This document shows positions 1-8,000 of a stretch of DNA of 64,000 nucleotides, one piece after another. The notes beneath the pieces are model-generated. The model was not told the DNA's origin, searched no databases, and saw only the letters and a program-made list of their open reading frames with translations. This DNA is from Hanleya hanleyi (taxonomy: Eukaryota; Mollusca; Polyplacophora; Lepidopleurida; Hanleyidae). How positions within the stretch are numbered: position 1 is the first letter of the stretch; the number at the start of each line of letters is the position of its first letter. A program made the position numbers and the translations under genes. Where the stretch lies: assembly GCA_036873755.1 (NCBI GenBank), contig JAVTVY010057124.1, positions 124,001 through 188,000 of the forward strand, in the 5' to 3' direction.

Positions 1-58
1 GGGCGCCCGAGCACGAGCGTTTAGCCAGGAAAGATTAGGGCGAGTTTCCTGGGGTGAT
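1..58 (+). other. Retroelement leader, possible primer-binding site at the window edge
   Basis: The first bases read GGGCGCCCGAGC. LTR retroelement primer-binding sites usually begin TGGCGCC, so this resembles one with the first base different. The gag frame is open through this segment to position 2 without an ATG. The 5' LTR, if present, is outside the window, so neither the boundary nor the primer tRNA can be established. Confidence 0.3.
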
Positions 59-151
59 TTGGCCACAGGTGCATCAACCCCTAGAGAAGTTGGGCTCAAT
101 AGTCAAAAGACAAGTGGTTCCCGTCGAGATTTTACCCTAGGAACAAACCAA

Positions 152-1306
152 ATGAATCCTATTCAGCAGGGTGTAGATAATCAAACCGACTGGAGGCACA
201 TAAGGCGAAATGTAGAAGAGGAAATTCGCAGGGTTGAGGAACTGACAGCTATAATCCAGCAGCAGGTGACTCCAGATCGTACATCTTGTCATGGTTTGGG
301 ATCTGCTAGAGATTATGTTGGAAGGGATCGTATGGATCCTGTCGTATGTAGTTTTGAACGAGAGTATAGGCCCGACATGTATCAGTCATATAGTCCGACA
401 GAGTTTCTCGACTTGCCTCCTCGGCAGCGCTCGGTAGATCGAGTAGAGGGGTCCCGGACAGTCGTAAGACGACGTGAGAAAGAGCCTGACAAATTTGACG
501 GCAGGTCAGTCGGATGGAAAGATTATATTGTTCATTTTGAACAAGTAGCTAGGTGGAATAGTTGGACTTTCAATGATATGGCACAGCAGTTAAGTATGTG
601 CCTGCGCGGAGACGCTCAAAAATTGCTTGGCGATCTTACACCAGCTGATCTTTCCGACTATTCTCGGTTGAAATCAGTATTGACAAAACGATATGACCCA
701 CAAGAGCGCGAGGTGGCTCATAGATGTGAGTTTCGGGCTCGGAAACGTCTAGGGCAGGAATCTCCAGCTGACTTTGGATATGCTCTGAGACGGTTAGGCT
801 GTTTAGCATTCCCCGATATACCTTATGAGTATAGAGAGATAAACATTGTAGAACAGTTTATAAATGGGCTCGGGTCGACAGAAATGAAGGAGCATGTTTT
901 ATTCCATCATCCAAAAACGTTGGATAAAGCCATTGCATTTGCTGTTGAGTTTGAGGCGGTAAAAGGGCCACGATGTATGCCCTGTAAGCCGCGTCCATTA
1001 AAAACAGAGGAGGTTGGTTCAGTTACTGCAGTGAAGGAGACACTGGTGTCGACGGAGCCCAGTGCTGAGGGAAGTGAGTCCTTGTTGACACAATTGAGCG
1101 AGTTAACTAAGGCTATGAAGGAGAATTTTGACAAACTTAATGACCAGCTCAAATTGTTGAATGAGCGGGGACGTAGTAGTTGGCGAGATATTGAGTGTTA
1201 CGCCTGTCACGAATTTGGCCATGTGGCGAATAATTGTCCAAACAGGGGTGGAAATAACCGGGATAGCGGAAGAGGTAGACAAGCAGGTTCTAATCCATTA
1301 AACTAG
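152..1306 (+). CDS. gag: Ty3/gypsy retrotransposon Gag
   Basis: Encodes the structural nucleocapsid polyprotein of an LTR retrotransposon. The frame is open from the left edge of the window; the first in-frame ATG is at 152, giving 384 residues. The middle contains a retrotransposon-gag type helical region (around KFDGRSVGWKDYIVHFEQ, about residues 115-135). Near the C-terminus a CCHC zinc knuckle CYACHEFGHVANNC (1196-1237, about residues 349-362) binds the RNA genome. A coiled-coil-like stretch precedes the knuckle. The ORF ends at TAG 1304-1306, and pol follows in the -1 frame with a 13-nt overlap. No internal stop is present, so this gag looks intact. Initiation could be further left, outside the window. 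Confidence 0.87.
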   Translation: MNPIQQGVDNQTDWRHIRRNVEEEIRRVEELTAIIQQQVTPDRTSCHGLGSARDYVGRDRMDPVVCSFEREYRPDMYQSYSPTEFLDLPPRQRSVDRVEGSRTVVRRREKEPDKFDGRSVGWKDYIVHFEQVARWNSWTFNDMAQQLSMCLRGDAQKLLGDLTPADLSDYSRLKSVLTKRYDPQEREVAHRCEFRARKRLGQESPADFGYALRRLGCLAFPDIPYEYREINIVEQFINGLGSTEMKEHVLFHHPKTLDKAIAFAVEFEAVKGPRCMPCKPRPLKTEEVGSVTAVKETLVSTEPSAEGSESLLTQLSELTKAMKENFDKLNDQLKLLNERGRSSWRDIECYACHEFGHVANNCPNRGGNNRDSGRGRQAGSNPLN

Positions 1307-4300
1307 AACGGGCTGGGCGTGAGGCCAAAGGTCCAGCCCCGGGATTTACTGCAGGTAGTGGAAGGCCGTTACAGGGTAGAAGTTGTTCCTTAAGTTCATG
1401 TTTGTTTGCTAATGTGTGTTTCACCAGTGGAAGCCATAGGTTACTAGTTGACACGGGTTCGGCTGCAAGTCTGTTATCCAAGGACGTGTACGACCAGTTG
1501 GGAGAAAATAAACCCCTCTTACAGGATACCGATGTCATTTTGAATACCGCCGTGGGTGAGTCTCTTGATATATTAGGAAAGATTGAGATAGGGTTTAATA
1601 TCAATGGACATGCATTTCAACAGGAGTTCATTGTTACCCCGTTAGAGATGGGTGGTATTCTGGGTATAGATTTTCTGGAACAGTATGACATTTCAGTCGT
1701 AGTATCTAAAGGAATGTTACGGATGGGGGACCATACCATCCGGTTATGTAGAGAAACCTCGTCGTATTGTGCAAGGGTGAAGCTGGTCGAACGTGTGGTT
1801 GTTGCCCCTGAGAGTGAGCTGACCGTGCGTGGCTATGTGGTGGGACAACCGGTTGGCAATGTTATGGTCGAACCGTTCAGAATCTTGCAAAGGAAGGGTT
1901 TGTTTGTCTCACAAGCCTTAGTGGATGCTGGAAATGTGAGGTTCACGGTGCTTAATGTCACAGAGCATCCCGTGAGATTGAATAAAGGTTCCAGTGTTGT
2001 TAGCTTGCAAACAGTGCAAGTGTTGGATCAGGAAGGGGATGGGATCGAAGGAACCAGTGTTGTTCTGAATAAAGTCCCTGAGCACTTGCAGCCTTTGATA
2101 GACTCTGTTTCTGATCGGTTGACGCCAGATCAACGGGCAGAGGTAGCTGAAGTTATTGTTGATTATGCTGACGTTTTTATGGGACCCGATGGGAAATTCG
2201 GGCGGACGGGTCTAGTGAAGCATAGTATCGATACAGCTGACGCACACCCTATTAAGCTGCCATTCCGTAGGCTCCCTATTGCGAAGAAAAAAATCGTTGA
2301 GGACGAATTAGATAAAATGCTCGATGCTGGCGTAATACAGCCAAGCAGTAGTCCATGGTCAGCACCCATTTTACTTGTGGCAAAACCTGATGGGTCCACT
2401 CGGTTCTGTGTAGATTACAGGAAGTTAAATGACGTAACCATCAAGGATGCGTACCCGTTGCCGCGCATAGATGAGTCGTTGGATGCTTTGTCGGGAGCCC
2501 AGTGGTTTAGCACTCTAGATCTGATTTCTGGGTATTGGCAGTGCGAGATGAAGCCTGAGGATAAGCCGAAGACCGCTTTTGCAACCCATAAAGGCTTGTT
2601 TCAGTTTGAGGTAATGCCGTTCGGGCTGTGCAATGCTCCCGCTACCTTTGAACGCCTGATAGAATTGGTTCTACGCGGTTTGCATTGGGAGAAGTGTTTA
2701 TGTTACATCGACGATGTTATTGTTTTTGGCCGAACGTTCGAGTCTGCTTTGAGGAATCTGCGGGTGGTGTTGCAGCGGTTTCGTGACGCACACTTAGTAT
2801 TAAAACCATCTAAATGTGCTCTATTTCAAACCGAGGTAGCATTTTTAGGGCATGTGGTATCGGAAGAAGGGGTTAAATGTGATCCAAAAAAAGTGCAGTC
2901 TGTGGAAGATTGGCCTGTACCGAATAATGTTGCTGAGATAAGCTTTCTTGGATTGGCCGGTTATTATCGGCGATTTGTTCCAAACTTCTCGTCTATAGCC
3001 CATCCTCTAGTGCAGTTGACTAAAAAGGATACGAAATTTGTATGGACGGACACTTGTAACCAGGCGTTTAAGAGGATAAAGGAACTTTTAGTTTCTGATC
3101 CGATCCTTGCTTATCCTAGCATTTCTGACCGGTTCATTTTGGATACGGACGCCAGTTTGACGGGTATTGGGGCCGTGCTTTCTCAGGTACAAGATGGCCA
3201 GGAGAGGGTCATAGCCTATGCCAGTAAGTCCTTGAGTCGTCATCAACGAAGGTACTGTGTCACTTATTTGGAACTATTGGCAGTGGTAACTTTCGTGAAA
3301 CAGTTCCGGCATTATTTGTGGGGGCGAAATTTCACAGTTCGCACGGACCACGCAGCACTGGTATGGCTGAGAAACTTCAAAAATCCGGATGGAATGGTGG
3401 CGAGGTGGATCTCCGTTTTGGAGACCTACGACTTTTCCATCGTGCACCGTAAAGGAAGTTTGCATGGTAATGCCGATGGATTGTCCAGGCGGAGTCATCG
3501 GAAATGTACTAGGTTTGATTGTTGGGAATGTTCCGATGGGGTTGCCGGTATTGATACGGATGGACCGGTTATGGAGAGAACTTGTGCGGTAGTAGGGGAA
3601 GAAAGGACTCATGCTTCTGCTAGTCCTGTTGATTTCCCGATTAATGAAGCCGAGGCCAGAGAGTTGGCATGGATTGGGTCCTGGACCATTGAACAATTGC
3701 GGTCCTGGCAGGAAACAGATAGCGTTTTGAAACGTATGTTAGAACTGAAGTCACAATTTGACTTGAAACCCCACACAAGTTGTACTAGAGGCGACCAAAA
3801 GAATGTTAGGGCTCTGTGCGCCATATGGGATAGATTGCATGTGCGGCATGGGGTGTTGTATTATAGTTGGGATGACGTTGTTAGTGGGGAATGTCGACTC
3901 ATTGTGGTTGCGCCTAGGGAGGTTAGAAAACAAGTGTTCCAGGCGTTGCATGGTGACAGAATTGCTGGACATCTAGGTAGGAAGAGGACCATTAGTGCTA
4001 TCCAACGTCGTGTGTTCTGGTTAGGTATGTCTTCGGATATTAGAAGGTGGTTGTGGCAGTGTGACCTTTGTGCACGTCGAAAACCGGGGCCGGGAAAAGG
4101 AAAATCTCCATTACAACAGTCGGAGACTGGGGCTCCTCTCGACCGGATTGCGGTTGATATATTGGAATGTCCGGTAACGGGTAACGGAAATCGCTATATG
4201 ATAGTGGTCTGCGATTATTTTTCTAAATGGGCAGAAGCATACGCTGTTCCGGAGCATTCTGCGCTTACCGTTGGGGATAAGTTGGTAACTGAGTTTATTT

Positions 4301-5307
4301 GTAGATATGGAACTCCTTCACAGTTACATACAGACCAGGGAGGGGAGTTTGAGTCAGAGCTCTTTGCGGTCCTGTGTAAGGAGTTGGGTGTTGAAAAAAC
4401 TAGAACCACTCCGTACAGACCACAGTCAGATGGACTCGTAGAAAGGTTCAACAGAACATTACTTCAGATGTTGTCGATGTATGTGGAAGCAAATCATATG
4501 GATTGGGATGAGCATCTGCCCTTCGTGCTAATGGCGTATCGTTGTAGCGTGCAGGAGAGTAGTGGCTGTTCGCCGAATCTCCTGATGTTTGGTCATGAGA
4601 TTTCGTGTCCAATTGATTTGATAGTGAGAAATCCCCCATTCGCGCGAGAGTTTAGTTGTCAGGTGGAGTATGTGGAATGGTTAAGGCGTGTTCAAGAACA
4701 AGCTTTTCAGTTTGCTAGTTGTCAGTTGGGTGAGGCCGCCCGTCGACAAAAGAAATGGTACGACCGTGGCTTAAAGCCCCGTGATTATGGCGTTGGTGAC
4801 TTCGTGTGGAGGTGGTATCCTCCAGCTGCTCGGCCGAAGTTGGGTTTGGGTTGGACTGGCCCGTATAGAGTAGCTGCCAAACTGTCCACGGTCTTGTATC
4901 GGGTGGTGGCGAAAGACCACAAGGTGTTAGTTTTGCATGTGGATCATTTGAAACCCTATCAAGGGATCCTTCCTCCGGAGGGTTGGGTAGGAGAAACTGA
5001 TCGTATTGATCGGTGTCCTGATCATGAGGGTTGGGTAGGAGAAACTGATCGTACTGATCGGTGTCCTGATCAGGAGGGCGAGATAGAAGATGACCTGGGG
5101 CTGGTAGACACAGATGACACAGGTCCATCTGTAGAGGGTAGTTTGACTGATAATAACTATGGGGTTGATACTTGTTTTTTCGATCCTATAGATGAGAGGA
5201 TGCCTACGAACGTTTCGGAAAGAACGCTAGACGTTGTTGACGTGTTTGACTCTCGACGGACTAGGTGCGGGAGGGCGGTACGGGAACCATGTCGGTATTC
5301 ACCCTGA
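1294..5307 (+). CDS. pol: Ty3/gypsy Pol polyprotein (PR-RT-RNase H-integrase)
   Basis: Replication and integration polyprotein, uninterrupted for about 1,337 codons. Domains in order: aspartic protease with LLVDTGS (DTG near 1450); reverse transcriptase with FCVDYRKLN, LDLISGYWQ, MPFGLCNAPATF and the YIDD catalytic box at 2704-2715; RNase H starting at ILDTDAS (about 3140) with TDHAAL; integrase H2C2 finger (HGDRIAGHLG ... CDLCARRK, about 3945-4080); integrase core with D at 4156, D at 4333 and E at 4441, the last two separated by 35 residues; then a GPY-type module (WTGPYRV, about 4850). The acidic C-terminal tail carries a 16-residue tandem duplication. There is no ATG near the frame start (position 1402 is TTG, not ATG), so expression by frameshifting from gag is likely. 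Domain order RT-RH-IN places it in Metaviridae; the clade cannot be set without a tree. Confidence 0.93.
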   Translation, partial: SIKLERAGREAKGPAPGFTAGSGRPLQGRSCSLSSCLFANVCFTSGSHRLLVDTGSAASLLSKDVYDQLGENKPLLQDTDVILNTAVGESLDILGKIEIGFNINGHAFQQEFIVTPLEMGGILGIDFLEQYDISVVVSKGMLRMGDHTIRLCRETSSYCARVKLVERVVVAPESELTVRGYVVGQPVGNVMVEPFRILQRKGLFVSQALVDAGNVRFTVLNVTEHPVRLNKGSSVVSLQTVQVLDQEGDGIEGTSVVLNKVPEHLQPLIDSVSDRLTPDQRAEVAEVIVDYADVFMGPDGKFGRTGLVKHSIDTADAHPIKLPFRRLPIAKKKIVEDELDKMLDAGVIQPSSSPWSAPILLVAKPDGSTRFCVDYRKLNDVTIKDAYPLPRIDESLDALSGAQWFSTLDLISGYWQCEMKPEDKPKTAFATHKGLFQFEVMPFGLCNAPATFERLIELVLRGLHWEKCLCYIDDVIVFGRTFESALRNLRVVLQRFRDAHLVLKPSKCALFQTEVAFLGHVVSEEGVKCDPKKVQSVEDWPVPNNVAEISFLGLAGYYRRFVPNFSSIAHPLVQLTKKDTKFVWTDTCNQAFKRIKELLVSDPILAYPSISDRFILDTDASLTGIGAVLSQVQDGQERVIAYASKSLSRHQRRYCVTYLELLAVVTFVKQFRHYLWGRNFTVRTDHAALVWLRNFKNPDGMVARWISVLETYDFSIVHRKGSLHGNADGLSRRSHRKCTRFDCWECSDGVAGIDTDGPVMERTCAVVGEERTHASASPVDFPINEAEARELAWIGSWTIEQLRSWQETDSVLKRMLELKSQFDLKPHTSCTRGDQKNVRALCAIWDRLHVRHGVLYYSWDDVVSGECRLIVVAPREVRKQVFQALHGDRIAGHLGRKRTISAIQRRVFWLGMSSDIRRWLWQCDLCARRKPGPGKGKSPLQQSETGAPLDRIAVDILECPVTGNGNRYMIVVCDYFSKWAEAYAVPEHSALTVGDKLVTEFICRYGTPSQLHTDQGGEFESELFAVLCKELGVEKTRTTPYRPQSDGLVERFNRTLLQMLSMYVEANHMDWDEHLPFVLMAYRCSVQESSGCSPNLLMFGHEISCPIDLIVRNPPFAREFSCQVEYVEWLRRVQEQAFQFASCQLGEAARRQKKWYDRGLKPRDYGVGDFVWRWYPPAARPKLGLGWTGPYRVAAKLSTVLYRVVAKDHKVLVLHVDHLKPYQGILPPEGWVGETDRIDRCPDHEGWVGETDRTDRCPDQEGEIEDDLGLVDTDDTGPSVEGSLTDNNYGVDTCFFDPIDERMPTNVSERTLDVVDVFDSRRTRCGRAVREPCRYSP
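1297..1339 (+). promoter_or_regulatory. Candidate -1 ribosomal frameshift signal between gag and pol
   Basis: The last two sense codons of gag form the heptamer A-TTA-AAC (1297-1303), directly before the TAG stop. Six bases later GGGCTGG (1310-1316) can pair perfectly with CCAGCCC (1333-1339) around a 16-nt loop. Pol is open in the -1 frame from 1294. Heptamer, 5-9-nt spacer and GC-rich stem is the standard layout of -1 frameshift signals. The P-site codon (TTA slipping to ATT) is weaker than the ideal X-XXY form. Confidence 0.5.
4978..5073 (+). repeat. In-frame 48-nt tandem duplication in the pol tail
   Basis: Two adjacent 48-nt units (4978-5025 and 5026-5073) encode EGWVGETDRIDRCPDH and a copy differing at two residues. 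The unit is a multiple of three and keeps pol open. It lies just after the GPY module, in the integrase tail, which varies freely between elements. Confidence 0.85.
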
Positions 5308-5322
5308 CCGTATGTTAAATCA

Positions 5323-5335
5323 GGTGGAGGAGGGG
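5323..5335 (+). promoter_or_regulatory. First polypurine tract candidate, directly after pol
   Basis: GGTGGAGGAGGGGA is followed at 5336 by TGTAAAACATTAAG. A purine run followed by TG is what normally primes plus-strand DNA and marks the start of a 3' LTR. A second such junction occurs at 6081-6094, so this one may be an internal tract or the ancestral LTR edge. Confidence 0.45.
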
Positions 5336-5390
5336 ATGTAAAACATTAAGACCATGGTGAAAGCCTAGTGATTTGTCTGGAAAATAATTA

Positions 5391-5416
5391 TCTGCTTTTC
5401 CTTTTGTCTCCACAGG
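5391..5416 (+). promoter_or_regulatory. Splice acceptor before the third ORF
   Basis: A pyrimidine-rich tract (CTGCTTTTCCTTTTGTCTC) ends in CACAG at 5411-5415, one base upstream of the ATG at 5417. This is a strong match to a metazoan 3' splice site and suggests that the downstream ORF is made from a spliced subgenomic RNA, as env-like genes of LTR elements are. The donor was not identified. Confidence 0.55.
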
Positions 5417-5984
5417 ATGGATTCTCCGTTAGAAATTATGGTCCCTAGGAGTCAGATTGAACAGCTGGATGAAGACATTCGTCCCGAGTGGCAGGAGGGA
5501 GGGATGCCTTGCCCAGTCTCGGCTTGTGGCGCGAAGGTATTCTCCAGTCACAGCCAGTTGCTGAATCACTGGAAAAAAAAATCACGATGGTTTTGTCCAG
5601 AAGTTTGCGTGCGACATGTGTAAATTCAGTCATGTCCAACGGAACCAGCTGCGTCGGCACTATATGAAGACGCACTGCTTGACAGCACAGCAGCTGACCG
5701 GAAAAATGGATGGCCTGGTTGGGGTGCCTGCTCCAAACAAACATTTTATTGACCCTGGACGGGAGATGTGTCCTCGCCGGAGACCACGTGTTTGGGCGAA
5801 GGAACGAGAAGCTGCTCGGCTAGCGCGACAGGCGGCGGTGACGGAATGGTCTCCCCTTGCACTATCTGAGGATTATAATTGCCGGGATGAAGAGGTAGAA
5901 CTGAGTTGTGACTCTTATAGGCGTCCAAAGAAGCGACTCCGACTGAAATCCAGTTGGATGCCTCGGGTCGGGCTCAAGAAATAG
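5417..5984 (+). pseudogene. Third ORF of the gypsy element: two C2H2 zinc fingers, frameshifted
   Basis: Two overlapping frames (5417-5623 and a second frame ending at the TAG 5982-5984) together describe one small protein. The first frame has a C-x4-C half finger (CPVSAC, from 5510), followed by a histidine. The second has a C-x2-C-x12-H-x4-H finger beginning CDMCKFSH (5610-5675). The break falls in a run of nine A at 5573-5581; the last ligand of finger one lies in the other frame just after it (CAC at 5583-5585), so a one-base length change in the run explains the split. The C-terminus is basic, with RRPKKRLRLK resembling a nuclear localisation signal. It lies between pol and the second polypurine tract. 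It could be a captured host zinc-finger fragment or a lineage-specific accessory gene. It is not recognisably an envelope gene: there is no signal peptide or membrane segment. Confidence 0.65.
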
Positions 5985-6080
5985 ACTGTTATTTGTTGTG
6001 TAATTCGTGACCTGTTTCGTGTATATGTGTTTTAAGTTTAACCTGAATTTGTCTGTGATGCAAATGTGTACATTTGTGCT

Positions 6081-6093
6081 GAGGGGGGAAGAG
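6081..6093 (+). promoter_or_regulatory. Second polypurine tract, 5' edge of the putative 3' LTR
   Basis: GAGGGGGGAAGAG is followed by TGTAAAGGGACG from 6094. This is the better candidate for the functional tract because it lies downstream of every ORF of the element. Confidence 0.55.
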
Positions 6094-6960
6094 TGTAAAG
6101 GGACGTACCTTTTAGTTTACTTGCGTTTCTCATACGTTGTAATATGTTATAGTGTACGTTATTGGCTTTGTTCTAAATTCTTTGATAGGGTCTGGCGAAT
6201 GTCTATAGGCGATAATGGAATCCTTGGGTGTCACTGCCAAATGTGAATCAGAAAATGGATTACTGAGAATCGTCATTTTGGTTACGAAATATCAGAGGAA
6301 CCATCACGTATGCAACGGACGCTATATGTATAGCCCTGAGGTTATGTTCAATCTGGGTCTTTCTTTCCACAACAAGGGCCCAGGTATATCTTTATCAAGA
6401 AACCTTGTACGACTTCTAGAAACGCTTTAAAGGCAATGCTTCTGCCTGTAAGTGATTCCGGTCTTCGAGGGGGGAAAACTAGTGACATCTGGTGCCCGTT
6501 ACACACCTCTGTGACCGTACACGGCATTGTTGACCTTTGTGCTAGAAAACACGAATACATTATGACGTCTCTCCATGTAATTGAATCCCTGTGTATGAAA
6601 CAACTGCACTGGAGTTTTATATGGAGAGAATTACAAAGCTATTTCAAGCGTGATATGTTATCGATATCAAGGAGAAATGGTAGTCATTTTGTAGAGTTAT
6701 GTTTGTTCTACACGATGCAAAAAAGAAAAATTATGTAGAGTTAACTGCTGATTATTGACAAGCTCCAAAGTAGACAACTAATTAAAATGGGCAGACTATA
6801 GTCTTCGATTACTGAATTAGTGTGTACATTTACTGATTGGGCTCAATTCGTCTCCAGCGCGTGTCTCTCTATTAATAAGTATAATGAGCATATTTACATC
6901 TTGTTGAGTGTATATTTAAACAAACACCTTTGGCACCGGTAAAGAGATCTAACTGTTGCA
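6094..6960 (+). repeat. Putative 3' LTR of the gypsy element
   Basis: Begins TGTAAAGG after a polypurine tract and contains no credible ORF. The last candidate end before the next element is GTTGCA at 6960, which would give an LTR of about 867 bp with TG...CA ends. The 5' LTR is outside the window, so the right edge is a guess. Confidence 0.45.
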
Positions 6961-6965
6961 AGAGT

Positions 6966-7166
6966 AAACATTATTTCTCTCGGTTGAAGTATGAATTAGA
7001 GAGAAATTGTTTTCTCTGGTTGGTGAAATGTGTTTAGGAAAGCAATTGTTCTGTTTAACAATTGAGCTTGCTCAGGGCGGTTTCTTCCCGCCCTGGGGGA
7101 AGGTATTAAACTAGGTGTAATTGATGTGGTTTTCATTCAGCACGTATGACTGGGACCGTGCTGCAA
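6966..7166 (+). repeat. Split direct repeat A1 (left)
   Basis: A 201-bp unit identical by eye to 12271-12471 (constant offset 5305). It contains hairpins, notably CAGGGCGG ... CCGCCCTG and AATTG ... CAATT. It ends 22 nt before the gag ATG, so it probably contains promoter and RNA elements. Confidence 0.92.
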
Positions 7167-7188
7167 ATCTTTTCTTGATATACGAACC

Positions 7189-8000
7189 ATGGATAGGCCT
7201 ACCACAGACGTTCCGAATATACAGTCAACTTTAAATGCTATATTACAACAGATCAAAGATCAGAAAAACGATCTAGACAGCAAAGTTTCCGAACTTAAAA
7301 GGGATATTCAGAATTCAACGGCCGGGTTATCGGCTGAAGTTAGCAGTCTGAAGAAAGAAAAACTTTACACTTGGAGACATATCGGCAACAAACATCAGTT
7401 TGAACACAACTCACTAATCGAGAGTGAATTGTCTCACGGTATAGGCGCCATTGATAGAGGAGAGGTGTTACAGGCCAAAGAAATTTTAATGATCGCACTC
7501 GACAAAGTGAAACAGAGAAACAAGCTTATTAAGATAGCTGATTCTTCCGAAGCTGGCTGGGATACAGTGAGGGAGTATGAATCCAATCCAATCGCTAGCG
7601 ACTCCGACGACGAAAAGAAGATTAGTCAGGCGGAAAACCGAGCCATTAAGAAAAAGAAAAATGTTAAGAAAACTTCACAATTTGGTCGACAGGAGAGGCA
7701 ATACAGTCCATATCCGCGGGCTTATTCTGGCAATTATAATCATCCGGTCATGCCTGCACCGTCAGTCAGTTTTCCCGGATCCCGAGTTATCCTCCACGAC
7801 CAGCGTTCCCAGCATTTCCAGGACAGCCGAGGCTTTTTCGTGGCCAAATGCCACGATACGCCGGTGCCGGAAACAACGGAGCCTGCTTTGCCTGCGGAGA
7901 TTTCTCACACTTCCGGCGGCAATGCCCACACTACAAGTACACCGGAGACACTGCAAAGCCAGAGTCCGGATGGAAAGAGATCGGCAATGGGAAATATTGA
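7189..8000 (+). pseudogene. gag: Ngaro-like Gag with a frameshift
   Basis: Starts at ATG 7189. A coiled-coil N-terminus is followed by a conserved block LYTWRHIGNKHQFEHN and a long Lys-rich linker. Around 7775 the coding signal leaves this frame: the next frame (open from 7740) reads a Pro/Arg-rich stretch and then a CCHC knuckle CFACGDFSHFRRQC (7884-7925), ending at TGA 7998-8000. A one-base deletion near 7775 accounts for the change. As a result the starting frame runs on out of phase and appears fused to the downstream RT, giving a misleading 648-codon ORF. The real gag end overlaps the probable pol start by about 14 nt. Confidence 0.75.

Noticed and set aside
6007..6738. Small ORFs in the putative 3' LTR
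   Set aside because: Different frames, no motifs, and located where regulatory sequence is expected.
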